Positions 34,731-44,259 of a DNA stretch of 64,000 bases are shown here, one piece after another; position 1 is the first letter of the stretch, and every line of letters starts with the position of its first letter. Origin of the DNA: Dermatophilaceae bacterium Sec6.4 (GTDB lineage: Bacteria > Actinomycetota > Actinomycetes > Actinomycetales > Dermatophilaceae). The notes under the pieces were generated by a model. The model worked only from the letters and a program-made list of their open reading frames with translations. It did not search any database and had not been told where the DNA came from. Location: the NCBI GenBank assembly GCA_039636865.1, contig CP144172.1, forward strand, positions 1,240,001-1,304,000, written 5' to 3'. The translations under genes and the position numbers were made by a program.

Positions 34731-35510
34731 TCAGGGGGTGGTGCGGGCGGCGACGATCAGGTTGATGTCGTGACCGGACAATTCGCGTCTGGCCTCGGCG
34801 TCCAGTTCTGCGTCGGTGACCAGGGTGTGCACCTGGTCCAGCGTCGCGATGGTCGATAAGCCGATAATGCCCCATTTGCTGTGGTCGGCGACCACGATGA
34901 TCTTCTTCGCCGACTTGATGAGGGCCCGATTGGTCTGGGCCTCCTGCAGGTTCGGGGTCGTCAGCCCTGCTTCCAGGTCGATCCCGTGAACACCGAGGAT
35001 CAGCGTGTCGACGTGGGTGGTGGCCAGCATCGCATTGGCCACGGGTCCGGCCAGCGCGTCCGACGGAGTGCGCACCCCGCCGGTCAGCACCACGAGCTGG
35101 TCATCGCGCGTCGGGTCGTACAGCAGTTCCGCAGCGCGCGGAGAATTCGTCACGACCGTCAGGTGCTGGATCGCCCGCAACTCCACTGCGACGGCGTACG
35201 CCGTGGTGCCGGCAGAGAGCGCGAGGGAACTTCCCGGCGGGATCAACGACGCTGCCGTGCGGGCGATCTGGGACTTCTGGACCGGATTCATCTCCGACTT
35301 CACGCTGAAGCCGGGCTCGTCGATGCTGCGGTCGGCGAGGGTTGCACCGCCATGGACGCGATGCACAAGTCCCTTCTCGGCGAGGGCCTCGATATCACGG
35401 CGGATCGTCATATCGCTGACACCGAACTCGTGGACGAGGTCAGAGACTCGCGCACCACCGTCCCGCTCGACGGTGGTGAGGATTACTTCCTGTCGTTGGC
35501 GCGCGAGCAC
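34731..35510 (-). CDS. DeoR/GlpR family transcriptional regulator
   Basis: A 259-residue repressor with an N-terminal DeoR helix-turn-helix (RVSDLVHEFGVSDMTIRRDI then EALAEKGLVHRVHGGATL) and a C-terminal sugar-phosphate sensor with ISOCOT-like fold (LALSAGTTAYAVAVEL, LTVVTNSPRAAELL, VLTGGVRTPSDALAGP, LGVHGIDLEAGLT, KKIIVVADHSKWG). The target genes are not evident: no sugar operon adjoins it. It is divergent from trpS and convergent with the nuclease-like gene. Confidence 0.9.
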   Translation of the reverse strand: MLARQRQEVILTTVERDGGARVSDLVHEFGVSDMTIRRDIEALAEKGLVHRVHGGATLADRSIDEPGFSVKSEMNPVQKSQIARTAASLIPPGSSLALSAGTTAYAVAVELRAIQHLTVVTNSPRAAELLYDPTRDDQLVVLTGGVRTPSDALAGPVANAMLATTHVDTLILGVHGIDLEAGLTTPNLQEAQTNRALIKSAKKIIVVADHSKWGIIGLSTIATLDQVHTLVTDAELDAEARRELSGHDINLIVAARTTP

Positions 35511-35597
35511 GATTGACCTCCTTGCGCTGCCCTGCCTGCCGGACTCTACCCGCGAGGTTGGTCATCGAGTGCGGTCAGCCTTGGCACAATGACGCCC

Positions 35598-36623
35598 ATG
35601 GCTTTCCAAGCGCCGACCCGGCCACGCATCCTGTCCGGGATGCAGCCCACGCACGATTCACTGCATCTGGGGAACTATCTCGGGGCGTTGGTCAACTGGC
35701 AGACGATGCAGGCCGACTACGACGCATTCTTCTGTGTGGTTGATCAGCACGCCCTCACCGGCACTCCCATGTCGCCGGCGGAGTTGCTGCGTCGTACCAG
35801 GGTCACCGCCGCGCAGTACATCGCCGGTGGCATCGACCCGGCCCAGTCAGCGGTTTTCGTCCAGTCCCATGTGCCGGAACACTCGCAACTCGCCTGGGTA
35901 CTCAACTGTCTGACCGGCTTCGGTGAGGCATCGCGGATGACCCAGTTCAAGGACAAGTCGGCCAGGGGTGGTGCCGAGTCCTCCAACGTGGGGTTGTTCA
36001 CCTACCCGATGCTGATGGCTGCCGATGTACTGCTCTACGACGCGACGGCGGTGCCTGTGGGCGAGGATCAGCGCCAGCACCTGGAGCTGACCCGCAACCT
36101 GGCTCAGCGGTTCAATGCGCGCTTCGGCGAGACATTCGTGGTTCCGCAGGCCCGCATACCGGCTGGTTCGGCGAAGATCATGAGCCTGGTGGAACCCACC
36201 TCGAAGATGAGCAAATCCGCGCAGAACCAGAACGGCAGTCTCTGGATGCTCGATGAGCCCAAGGCGAACGTCAAGAAGCTCAAGGCCGCCATCACCGACA
36301 CCGACAACGCGGTGCGATTCGACGCCGAGGCCAAGCCCGGTATCGCGAACTTATTACGTATCCATGCGGCGCTGTCCGGCGACGATATCGACACGCTCGT
36401 GAACCGGTACCCGGGGGAGAACAGGTACGGGGCGTTGAAGGGTGACGTGGCCGACTTGGTCGTTGACCTCCAGGCGCCGTTCCGTGCCCGGGTGCAGGAA
36501 TTACTGGCCGACCCGGCCGAACTGGATTTGATACTCGCGAACGGTGCTCGGCGGGCACGCGAGGTCGCAGGGCCGGTGTTGGCCCGTGCCTACGAGGCGG
36601 TCGGCTTCTTGGCGCAGGTCTGA
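35598..36623 (+). CDS. trpS: Tryptophan--tRNA ligase
   Basis: A 341-residue class Ic synthetase that charges tRNA-Trp. It has the HIGH-like motif in [45 protein letters not shown], and the intact KMSKS loop ([20 protein letters not shown]). ATG 35598 is preferred because a CACAAT -10-like hexamer ends 7 nt before it, as at xth; ATG 35589 would add three residues. I saw no T-box leader. The next gene starts 2 bp after the stop. Confidence 0.94.
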   Translation: MAFQAPTRPRILSGMQPTHDSLHLGNYLGALVNWQTMQADYDAFFCVVDQHALTGTPMSPAELLRRTRVTAAQYIAGGIDPAQSAVFVQSHVPEHSQLAWVLNCLTGFGEASRMTQFKDKSARGGAESSNVGLFTYPMLMAADVLLYDATAVPVGEDQRQHLELTRNLAQRFNARFGETFVVPQARIPAGSAKIMSLVEPTSKMSKSAQNQNGSLWMLDEPKANVKKLKAAITDTDNAVRFDAEAKPGIANLLRIHAALSGDDIDTLVNRYPGENRYGALKGDVADLVVDLQAPFRARVQELLADPAELDLILANGARRAREVAGPVLARAYEAVGFLAQV

Positions 36624-36624
36624 G

Positions 36625-37146
36625 GTGATTCAGACCATCGGCATCTCGCTTGCAGTTCCGCAGCCGTGGGACGGGCAGCTGCGCGAGGCACGCCGCCGCG
36701 CGGGTGACCTGCAAGCGGACAGCGTGCCCCCGCACGTCACGTTGCTGCCGCCCACCCCGTGCTCCGATGTGGACCGGGAAGCCCTGCGCGAATATCTACT
36801 CGCAGTGGCAGCGCGCCATTCGGCATTTCGGATGACCCTGTGCAGCACCGGAAGCTTTCGTCCGACGTCCGACGTGGTCTTTGTCGCGCTCACGCAGGGC
36901 GGTGAGGAATGCGCGCAGATCGAGGCGGACGTGCGTGCCGGGCCGGTCACGAGAACGCTTCAGTTCCCCTATCACCCGCACGTGACGATTGCCCACGATG
37001 TCTCCGCGCGGGGACTGGACGACGCGATGGCGCAGCTCGCAGACTTCGAGGCCTCCTTCGAGGTTGTGGGTTTCGAGCTCTACGAGCACGGCAGCGACGG
37101 TGTCTGGCGGGCAGTCGACCACTTCGAATTCGGGCCGTCGGACTGA
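36625..37146 (+). CDS. 2'-5' RNA ligase-like 2H phosphoesterase
   Basis: A 173-residue protein of the 2H superfamily, with the two catalytic HxT motifs in SVPPHVTLLPPTP and PYHPHVTIAHD. The family includes ThpR, which ligates or opens 2'-5' RNA bonds or acts as a cyclic phosphodiesterase; which reaction occurs here is unknown. GTG 36625 follows the trpS stop by 1 bp, so it is probably co-transcribed with trpS. Confidence 0.85.
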   Translation: MIQTIGISLAVPQPWDGQLREARRRAGDLQADSVPPHVTLLPPTPCSDVDREALREYLLAVAARHSAFRMTLCSTGSFRPTSDVVFVALTQGGEECAQIEADVRAGPVTRTLQFPYHPHVTIAHDVSARGLDDAMAQLADFEASFEVVGFELYEHGSDGVWRAVDHFEFGPSD

Positions 37147-37175
37147 TCAGTTCGCCCGGCGCAGGCCACTTTGTA

Positions 37176-37194
37176 GTAGGTGAGGCGCACCTAA
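37176..37194 (+). promoter_or_regulatory. DtxR/IdeR-like iron box before sdhC
   Basis: GTAGGTGAGGCGCACCTAA matches 15 of 19 positions of the palindromic DtxR/IdeR consensus TTAGGTTAGGCTAACCTAA. It is centred about 44 bp upstream of the sdhC start, in the promoter region. It suggests that succinate dehydrogenase, an iron-rich enzyme, is controlled by iron supply. Confidence 0.65.
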
Positions 37195-37228
37195 CCGCTG
37201 ACCCACAGCAACCGGGCAGTAATCTCAC

Positions 37229-37948
37229 ATGGTGGCAACTTCTACGCTCCCCGACCGGCGCACGGGGAAGACCGGCAGCAGCGTCTTCCTAAAGATTTTG
37301 ATGGCGGTCACCGGCACGATCTTCGTGCTGTTCGTGCTCGCGCATATGTATGGGAACCTCAAACTCTTCCAGGGTCACGACGCGTACAACGAGTACGCCG
37401 CAGGTCTGCGGACACTCGGGACGCCGGAGTTGCCCAGGCACGGACTGCTCACCATCGCTGAAGTCGTCCTGGGTGTGAGCGTGATCGTGCACATCTACTG
37501 CGCGATCACCCTGTGGAAGCGCGCCAAGGCCGCGCGACCGCAGAACTACGCCATCAGGAACTCGCGGGTCGCGACCGTCTCCTCGAAGTGGATGCGCTGG
37601 GGTGGCGTCGCGCTGCTGCTGTTCATCATCTGGCACCTGATCGAGTTCTCGCTGTTCAAGATCAATGTGGGCTCCGGCGGTCAGGGAGCCAACATCACTG
37701 AAGATCCGTTCAAGCTGGTCACGCAGTCGTTCAAGGTGTGGTGGCTGACGCTCATCTATCTGCTGGCGATGGGCGCATTGCTGATGCACCTGCACCACGG
37801 CATCTGGAGTGCTTCGCAGACTCTCGGGTTTGCTGACTCACCAGCCGCACGTCACCGCTGGAAAATCGGCGGTCTGGCCATCGGCGCAATCGTCGCCGTG
37901 GGCTTCATTCTCCCGCCCCTGTTCATTCTCTTCGGCGTCATCAAGTAA
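37229..37948 (+). CDS. sdhC: Succinate dehydrogenase cytochrome b subunit
   Basis: A 239-residue membrane subunit with five predicted helices that binds haem b and anchors SdhAB to the membrane. It belongs to the b558-type single-subunit anchors found with Bacteroides- and mycobacterial-type enzymes: VFLKILMAVTGTIFVLFVLA then HMYGNLKLFQG, IVHIYCAITLW, IIWHLIEFSLFKIN and MHLHHGIWSASQTLGF supply the haem histidines. It is the first gene of sdhCAB, 9 bp before sdhA. An iron-box-like site lies upstream. Confidence 0.94.
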   Translation: MVATSTLPDRRTGKTGSSVFLKILMAVTGTIFVLFVLAHMYGNLKLFQGHDAYNEYAAGLRTLGTPELPRHGLLTIAEVVLGVSVIVHIYCAITLWKRAKAARPQNYAIRNSRVATVSSKWMRWGGVALLLFIIWHLIEFSLFKINVGSGGQGANITEDPFKLVTQSFKVWWLTLIYLLAMGALLMHLHHGIWSASQTLGFADSPAARHRWKIGGLAIGAIVAVGFILPPLFILFGVIK

Positions 37949-37957
37949 GGGCTGCAG

Positions 37958-39943
37958 ATGTCTGATCTCATCAATGACCTGTATCGCGAAGGCGACCCCA
38001 TCGTCGACACCAAGTGTCCGGACGGGCCGATCGACAAGATGTGGACGGAGGCGAAATTCGAGAACAAACTGGTCAATCCCTCCAACCGGCGCAAGCTCTC
38101 GGTGATCATCGTGGGCACCGGGCTGGCGGGCGGTGCTGCAGCGGCGACGCTGGGTGAGGCCGGTTACCACGTGAAATCCTTCTGCTACCAGGACAGCCCG
38201 CGTCGAGCGCACTCGATCGCGGCGCAGGGTGGTATCAACGCCGCCAAGAACTACGCCGACGACGGCGACTCGGTCTACCGACTCTTCTACGACACGGTCA
38301 AGGGTGGGGACTACCGCTCGCGGGAATCCAACTCCTACCGGCTGGCCGAGGTCAGCACGAACATCATCGACCAGTGTGTCGCGCAGGGTGTGCCGTTCGC
38401 TCGTGAATACGGCGGTCTGCTGGATAACCGCTCCTTCGGTGGTGTGCAGGTGGCCCGCACCTTCTACGCTCGTGGCCAGACCGGTCAGCAGCTGTTGATC
38501 GGTGCCTACCAGGCCATGGAGCGGCAGATCGCAGCCGGCACAGTGGAGGCGTTCACCCGCCACGAGATGCTCGAGGTCGTCATCGTGGACGGCAAGGCAC
38601 GCGGCATCATTGCTCGCGACCTGGTGACCGGGGAGATCGAAACCCACCTGGCAGATGTCGTGGTGCTCGCTTCCGGTGGTTACGGCAACGTCTTCTTCCT
38701 GTCAACCAACGCGATGGGCTGCAACACCACCGCGACGTGGCGCGCGCACCGTAAGGGCGCCTACTTCGCGAACCCGTGCTACACGCAGATCCACCCGACC
38801 TGTATCCCGGTCTCCGGCGATTACCAGTCGAAGCTGACCCTGATGAGCGAGTCGCTGCGCAACGACGGCCGTATCTGGGTGCCGAAGAACCGCGACGACT
38901 GCGACAAGAACCCGCGCGAGATAGCCGAGGAGGACCGCGACTACTACCTCGAGCGCAAATATCCCGCGTTCGGAAACCTGGTCCCCCGCGACATCGGCAG
39001 TCGGCAGGCGAAGGTGGTCTGCGATGACGGCCGTGGTGTCGGTCCGAAGGTCGGGGACTTCCGCCGTGGTGTCTATCTCGACTTCGCCGAAGCCATCCAG
39101 CGCCTCGGCCGGGCGCAGGTGACCGCGAAGTACGGCAACCTCTTCGACATGTACGAGCGGATCACCGGTGAGTCGCCGTACGAGGTGCCCATGCGGATCT
39201 ACCCGGCGGTGCACTACACGATGGGCGGACTCTGGGTCGACTACGGCCTCGAGACCACGATCCCGGGGCTGTTCGCGGCCGGAGAGGCGAACTTCTCCGA
39301 CCACGGTGCCAACCGGCTGGGTGCGTCATCGCTCATGCAGTGTCTGGCGGATGGGTACTTCGTGCTGCCGAACACGATTCGCGACTACCTGGCGAAGGGT
39401 CCCTTCGAGCCGGTGGCGCAAGACCACCCCGCGGTCGTCGAGGCGCGCGAGCAGGTCACCAGTCGGATCGACAAGCTGATGTCGATCAACGGTGACCGCA
39501 CCGTCGATTCCTTCCACCGCGAACTCGGGCAGATTATGTGGGAATACTGCGGTATGGAGCGCTCGGAGGAAGGGCTGAACAAGGCCGTCGACCTGGTCCG
39601 CTCGCTGCGCGCGGAGTTCTGGCGCAACGTGAAGGTGCTCGGCAGTGCCGACACCCTGAACCAGTCCTTGGAGAAGGCAGGGCGGGTCGCTGACTTCCTC
39701 GAACTCGGCGAGTTGATGTGCATCGACGCACTGCACCGGCGTGAGTCGTGCGGCTGCCACTTCCGTGTCGAATCCCAGACCGAGGAAGGTGAGGCACTGC
39801 GCGATGACAAAGAATTCGCTTATGTCGCAGCGTGGGGCTTCGAAGCCCAACCCGATAGCGAAGGTGAGGCGTTCACGCCGACCCTGCACAAAGAAGACCT
39901 GGTCTACAACTTCATCCAGTTGAAGCAACGGAGCTACAAATAA
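37958..39943 (+). CDS. sdhA: Succinate dehydrogenase flavoprotein subunit
   Basis: The 661-residue catalytic subunit oxidising succinate to fumarate. Its FAD-binding motif is [20 protein letters not shown] (about residues 49-68), followed by [20 protein letters not shown], which contains the flavin-linking His. The substrate-binding Arg/His region lies in [14 protein letters not shown] and [18 protein letters not shown]. The length and the 660-residue architecture fit the sdhC b558-type enzyme. It is 9 bp after sdhC and 1 bp before sdhB. Confidence 0.96.
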   Translation: MSDLINDLYREGDPIVDTKCPDGPIDKMWTEAKFENKLVNPSNRRKLSVIIVGTGLAGGAAAATLGEAGYHVKSFCYQDSPRRAHSIAAQGGINAAKNYADDGDSVYRLFYDTVKGGDYRSRESNSYRLAEVSTNIIDQCVAQGVPFAREYGGLLDNRSFGGVQVARTFYARGQTGQQLLIGAYQAMERQIAAGTVEAFTRHEMLEVVIVDGKARGIIARDLVTGEIETHLADVVVLASGGYGNVFFLSTNAMGCNTTATWRAHRKGAYFANPCYTQIHPTCIPVSGDYQSKLTLMSESLRNDGRIWVPKNRDDCDKNPREIAEEDRDYYLERKYPAFGNLVPRDIGSRQAKVVCDDGRGVGPKVGDFRRGVYLDFAEAIQRLGRAQVTAKYGNLFDMYERITGESPYEVPMRIYPAVHYTMGGLWVDYGLETTIPGLFAAGEANFSDHGANRLGASSLMQCLADGYFVLPNTIRDYLAKGPFEPVAQDHPAVVEAREQVTSRIDKLMSINGDRTVDSFHRELGQIMWEYCGMERSEEGLNKAVDLVRSLRAEFWRNVKVLGSADTLNQSLEKAGRVADFLELGELMCIDALHRRESCGCHFRVESQTEEGEALRDDKEFAYVAAWGFEAQPDSEGEAFTPTLHKEDLVYNFIQLKQRSYK

Positions 39944-39944
39944 T

Positions 39945-40688
39945 ATGAACCTGACTTTGAAAATTTGGCGACAGGCCGGCCCGGAGGTCGAGGGTCGATT
40001 TTCCACGCACGACGTGAGCGATGTGTCAGTCGACATGTCGTTCCTGGAGATGCTCGACGTACTCAACGAAGACCTGATGCTGAGCGGGGAAGAGCCGATC
40101 GCGTTCGACTCCGACTGTCGCGAGGGCATCTGCGGAAGCTGCGGTCTGATGATCTCGGGTTACGCACATGGCCCCGAGGTCACCACGACCTGCCAGTTGC
40201 ACATGAGGTCATTCAGTGACGGCGAGACGATCACCATCGAGCCGTGGCGCGCATCGGCGTTCCCGATTGTGAAGGATTTGATCGTCGACCGGTCGGCATT
40301 CGATCGGATCATCCAGTCCGGTGGCTACATCTCGGTCAACACCGGAGCGGCTCCGGAAGCCCACTCGGTGCCGGTGCCCAAGGTCAACGCCGACCGCGCG
40401 TTCGACACGGCAACGTGCATCGGGTGCGGTGCCTGCGTGGCTGCCTGCCCGAACGCCTCCGGCATGCTCTTCATGGGTGCGAAGGTGTCCCACCTGGGTG
40501 AGTTGCCGCAGGGTCAGCCCGAGCGCGACTCACGCGTGGTGTCGATGATCAACCAGCATGACGCCGAGGGCTTCGGCGGCTGCACCAACATCGGTGAGTG
40601 CGCAGCCGCGTGCCCCAAGGAGATCCCGCTGGACGTCATCAACCAGTTGAATCACGACTTCCGCAAGGCCAAGAAGACCTCACGCTGA
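39945..40688 (+). CDS. sdhB: Succinate dehydrogenase iron-sulfur subunit
   Basis: The 247-residue electron-transfer subunit. The 2Fe-2S ligands are in [20 protein letters not shown] with a later TTCQL, the 4Fe-4S ligands in [16 protein letters not shown], and the 3Fe-4S group in [19 protein letters not shown]. It passes electrons from the flavin of SdhA to quinone. A clear intrinsic terminator follows, ending the operon. Confidence 0.96.
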   Translation: MNLTLKIWRQAGPEVEGRFSTHDVSDVSVDMSFLEMLDVLNEDLMLSGEEPIAFDSDCREGICGSCGLMISGYAHGPEVTTTCQLHMRSFSDGETITIEPWRASAFPIVKDLIVDRSAFDRIIQSGGYISVNTGAAPEAHSVPVPKVNADRAFDTATCIGCGACVAACPNASGMLFMGAKVSHLGELPQGQPERDSRVVSMINQHDAEGFGGCTNIGECAAACPKEIPLDVINQLNHDFRKAKKTSR

Positions 40689-40703
40689 CAGCGACCAACA
40701 GCG

Positions 40704-40744
40704 AAAATCGGCCCGACCTCAACGAGAGGTCGGGCCGATTTTTT
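40704..40744 (+). terminator. Intrinsic terminator after sdhB
   Basis: A perfect 17-bp stem (AAAATCGGCCCGACCTC at 40704-40720 with 40726-40742), a 5-nt AACGA loop, and a run of six T at 40739-40744. Confidence 0.93.
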
Positions 40745-40919
40745 GGGTGGGGCCTGGGGGTGTAATGGGAGGTTTGTAAATTCTCTGATTTCAGTCAGTT
40801 TTGGGTCAAGCTGCGGTAAGGTTCTGTCTGGTTGAACATCGAACGCGATTTCCTCCTCGCCGCAATGCTGTTGCGCCGTGCGTATTCCGGAGGAAGTCCT
40901 TGTACCCAGAAGGATCACT

Positions 40920-41858
40920 ATGGATATTCACGAGCCCACTTCCGTACCGACCGGGACTCGTCTCCTGTCGCGCCGCACGATCGCAAAGGGGGCGGCCTGG
41001 AGCTTGCCGGTCATTGCCGTGGGTTCGACTGTTCCAGCGTTTGCAGCCTCAGGTTGCCAATCCGAGAAGATTATTGTCGACCCGAATTCAGGCACTAACT
41101 CGGCGGTCTACGACGCGAACGGGGTGCGCATCGGGCAGCAGTTCTTTCTCAATGCAAAGGATTCCAAAGGCCAGACGACCTACTACCGGATTACGGCAGT
41201 AACGGCAGGGACCAGCGACACGGTATTCATGAACCCGTCAGGGCAAGGGCCGCAGACCACGCAGATGTCCTACAACATGATGCTCGGTAACTCTGGCATC
41301 AACGGCGCACCAGCCAATGACGGCTCCAATGACCGAATCTTTACCGGTTTCGGCCCAGGCGGGAATACGTTGGTGATGAATCAGCGCGGTCGCCAGAGTG
41401 GTTCGGGTCAGTCCCCGTCGTATGCTTCCCCTTCTCAGACGATGACACTGACGTTCGAGAACAGCTCGACAAGCTCAGGCCCGTGGTCATCCTTCAAACC
41501 CGGGACCGCCGCCATCAAAGTCTTCGATATCAGTTCTGTCGATGACGCGCTCCGTGACTCATACTGGGACGGCGTCTCATTTAGTGTCCCCGCGACTGGC
41601 GTTGTCTCCACGGGCCTTTCGGTGGGCAGTCCTCTTGCCGGATCGGGTACGGCCAGTGACCCCTACAGGCGCCAAAGTGGCCGCGCGGCCACGCAGGGCA
41701 ACGGCAGTTACTTCACGGATGAATTCCAGTTCAACAACGGTTTCCCTTCCGGTTCTACCCTTACCTACTCGTCCTACAACAGTCGCGGTGGATGGCAGTT
41801 CATCTCCATTCTCACCGTCTCCTTCACCGTGGACACGATCTGCCCACCAGGTAGATGA
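40920..41858 (+). CDS. Tat-type secreted protein of unknown function
   Basis: A 312-residue exported protein. The N terminus has a twin-arginine-like signal (LLSRRTIAKGAAWSLPVIAV, ending near VPAFAAS). The mature part is rich in Ser, Gly, Asn and Thr, has two cysteines near the ends (SGCQSE and TICPPGR), and looks like a beta-rich surface or adhesion-type domain, e.g. TYYRITAVTAGTSDTVFMN and TMTLTFENSSTSSGPW. I do not recognise a named family. ATG 40920 has AAGGA 8-12 bp upstream. The gene stands alone between a terminator and manC. Its base and codon use look less GC-biased than its neighbours, which could mean recent acquisition. Confidence 0.78.
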   Translation: MDIHEPTSVPTGTRLLSRRTIAKGAAWSLPVIAVGSTVPAFAASGCQSEKIIVDPNSGTNSAVYDANGVRIGQQFFLNAKDSKGQTTYYRITAVTAGTSDTVFMNPSGQGPQTTQMSYNMMLGNSGINGAPANDGSNDRIFTGFGPGGNTLVMNQRGRQSGSGQSPSYASPSQTMTLTFENSSTSSGPWSSFKPGTAAIKVFDISSVDDALRDSYWDGVSFSVPATGVVSTGLSVGSPLAGSGTASDPYRRQSGRAATQGNGSYFTDEFQFNNGFPSGSTLTYSSYNSRGGWQFISILTVSFTVDTICPPGR

Positions 41859-42010
41859 GGGTTCGGCCGAGAAGCGCGGGTCTGCCTGGACGTGCCTCGG
41901 GCGCACAAATGAGTGGCCCGACAGATTTGGCCTGATTGGTCGTACCCGACGGCAGTAAAGCCCTCGATCGGCTGGCCATTCCGACCATCTTGTTGCGTTA
42001 GCGTTTGGGT

Positions 42011-43120
42011 ATGTCCGAACCTCTGATGCCCACCGCCATTCCTGACTTCTGGGCGGTGATTCCGGCGGGCGGGTCGGGGACCCGGTTATGGCCACTGTCA
42101 CGCGAATCGTCACCCAAGTTCCTGCATGACCTGACGGGCGCGGGCCAGTCCCTGCTGCAAGGGACCTTCGACCGGCTGCACCCGTTGTGCGAGGACCGGA
42201 TGATGGTCGTGACCGGGGTGCCGCACGTGGACGCGGTGCGCGAGCAACTTCCGTTGCTCGGTATCGACAACCTGTTGGTCGAGCCGTCTCGTCGGGAGTC
42301 TCTTCCGGCGATCGGACTTGCTGCAGCGCTGCTCGAGCAGCGTGACCCCGAGGCGATCCTCGGATCGTTCGCTGCGGATCACGTGATCAATGATGTGCTC
42401 GCATTCAGCGAGTGCGTGACGGAGGCAGTGAACGTAGCCCGCACCGGCAAACTGGTGACCATCGGCATCGAGCCGGATCACCCGGCCACCGGGTTCGGCT
42501 ACATCGAAATAGGCGATGAGCTCAGCGTGTTGGGTGCGCCCAGGGCCCGCGCCGTGACGGCGTTCGTGGAGAAGCCCGATGGGCCGATGGCCGAGGAGTA
42601 CCTGGCCAGTGGACGCTACTCCTGGAACGCCGGCATGTTCGTGGTGCAGGCCAGCGTGCTGATGGACATGATCGCCCACTATCAGCCCCGGCTGGCGGAA
42701 TACCTGCGCGAAATTGCTGCCCGGCCGATCCGGTTGGCCGAGCTGTGGCCGCGGTTGACGAAGATCACGATCGACAACGCCATTGCCGAGCCAGCGTCGG
42801 TCGACGGCCGGGTAGCGGTCATTCCGGCGACGTTCGGCTGGGACGATGTCGGCGACTTCGCGTCGCTGGCCACCTTGCTGATGGACCGGCATGACGAGCC
42901 GGGCGTGAAGGTGCTGGGCGAGTCGCAGCTGGTCGTGATGAAGGACGCCACCGGAGTAGTGGCGCCCGGTTCCGGACGGACGGTCGTCGCACTGGGTATC
43001 CAGGACGTCGTGGTCATCGACACGATGGACGCGGTGCTGGTCACGACCAGAGATCGCGCGCAGGACGTGAAGAAGATCGTCGAACAGCTGAAACTCGACG
43101 GACGCGAATATCTCACCTGA
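42011..43120 (+). CDS. manC: Mannose-1-phosphate guanylyltransferase
   Basis: Makes GDP-mannose from mannose-1-phosphate and GTP; 369 residues. It has the nucleotidyltransferase signature VIPAGGSGTRLWPLSRESSP followed by KFL, SFAADHVI with the metal-binding Asp, ATGFGYIEIG, VEKPDGPMAEEYLASGRYSW and NAGMFV. GDP-mannose feeds lipomannan-type glycolipids and protein mannosylation in actinobacteria. ATG 42011 lies 6 nt after a TAGCGT -10-like hexamer and lacks a ribosome site. Confidence 0.93.
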   Translation: MSEPLMPTAIPDFWAVIPAGGSGTRLWPLSRESSPKFLHDLTGAGQSLLQGTFDRLHPLCEDRMMVVTGVPHVDAVREQLPLLGIDNLLVEPSRRESLPAIGLAAALLEQRDPEAILGSFAADHVINDVLAFSECVTEAVNVARTGKLVTIGIEPDHPATGFGYIEIGDELSVLGAPRARAVTAFVEKPDGPMAEEYLASGRYSWNAGMFVVQASVLMDMIAHYQPRLAEYLREIAARPIRLAELWPRLTKITIDNAIAEPASVDGRVAVIPATFGWDDVGDFASLATLLMDRHDEPGVKVLGESQLVVMKDATGVVAPGSGRTVVALGIQDVVVIDTMDAVLVTTRDRAQDVKKIVEQLKLDGREYLT

Positions 43121-43167
43121 TGACCGCCCGATGAGCGCGCTGACCCGCCGATTCGTAGGCTGACCTC

Positions 43168-44247
43168 GTGGACCTGCGCGGCAAGACGATGGAAGCCGGC
43201 TACTCGAGGGTGGTCCGGCCGCTGCTGTTCCGGGCGCATGACGGTGACCCCGAGCAGGCCCACCACCAGACGCTGCAGCGCCTCGCCTCGCTGGCCCGCA
43301 ATCCGCGGGCGCTCGGCGTTGTGCGCAAGGTGTGCACCGTTCCGACACAGATCGTCACGGTCGCTGGAATCGAATTCCCCGGTCGGGTCGGGTTGGCAGC
43401 AGGCGTGGACAAGGACGGCGTCGCGCTCGCGGGCTGGTCGGCGTTGGGCTTTTCGCATGTGGAGTTGGGGACCGTCACGCCGCGCGAACAACCGGGCAAT
43501 GGTCGCCCGCGCCTCTTTCGGGTGGTGGACAGCGGCGGCATCATCAACCGGATGGGCTTCAACAACGACGGAGTCGAACAACTGGCAACCCGGATCGGCA
43601 TGGCGCGCCACCGGGCCGGCGGGGTCGGCATCCCCGTCGGCGTCAGTATCGGCAAGAACGCGTCCACGCCGATGGACAAGGCACTGGAGGACTACCTCAT
43701 CTGCCTGCGCGCGCTGGACGGGTACGCCGACTACATCGCGGTCAATGTCTCCAGTCCCAATACCGCTGGACTGCGGGGTCTGCAGAGTAAGGAGCCGCTG
43801 GGCGAGCTGCTCGCGACCCTGGTCCAGGAAGCAGCCCAGCTGGCCGCCGGGGGAAAGCACCGCGAGGTCCCGATCTTCCTCAAGATCGCGCCGGACCTGA
43901 CCGGCAGTGCCCTCGATGACATCTTGGAAGTAGCCGGCCACGCTGACGTGGCCGGCATCATCGCCACCAACACCACGTTGAGCCGCGACGGTCTGCGAGG
44001 CGCGGACCTCGCGCTCGTGGATGAGTCCGGCGGTCTGTCCGGGTCACCCCTGACGCGGCGCAGTCGCAAGATCGTGCGCTACGTGACGCAACACACCTCA
44101 CTGCCGGTCATCGGGGTGGGCGGAATCATGTCGGTCGACGACGGTAAGGCGCTGATCGATGCGGGGGCCAGCCTGCTGCAGGTCTACACGGGATTCGTCT
44201 ATTCCGGGCCTGGGTTGGTGCGAAACCTGAATCTCGCACTCGGCTGA
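43168..44247 (+). CDS. pyrD: Dihydroorotate dehydrogenase (quinone), class 2
   Basis: A 359-residue membrane-associated flavoenzyme that oxidises dihydroorotate to orotate in pyrimidine synthesis, passing electrons to quinone. The N-terminal amphipathic region (SRVVRPLLFRAHDGDPEQAH) is the class 2 membrane/quinone segment. FMN and substrate motifs include VGLAAGVDKDG, GTVTPREQPGN, RMGFNNDGV, the catalytic NVSSPNTAGLRGLQ and GVGGIMS near the end. GTG 43168 has TAGGCT 6 nt upstream, a leaderless arrangement. Confidence 0.95.
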   Translation: MDLRGKTMEAGYSRVVRPLLFRAHDGDPEQAHHQTLQRLASLARNPRALGVVRKVCTVPTQIVTVAGIEFPGRVGLAAGVDKDGVALAGWSALGFSHVELGTVTPREQPGNGRPRLFRVVDSGGIINRMGFNNDGVEQLATRIGMARHRAGGVGIPVGVSIGKNASTPMDKALEDYLICLRALDGYADYIAVNVSSPNTAGLRGLQSKEPLGELLATLVQEAAQLAAGGKHREVPIFLKIAPDLTGSALDDILEVAGHADVAGIIATNTTLSRDGLRGADLALVDESGGLSGSPLTRRSRKIVRYVTQHTSLPVIGVGGIMSVDDGKALIDAGASLLQVYTGFVYSGPGLVRNLNLALG

Positions 44248-44259
44248 GACAGCCGGGCG

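Noticed and set aside
35511..35597. T-box leader for trpS
   Set aside because: The spacer to the DeoR gene is under 90 bp, with no specifier loop or AGGGUGGNACCGCG-type T-box sequence.
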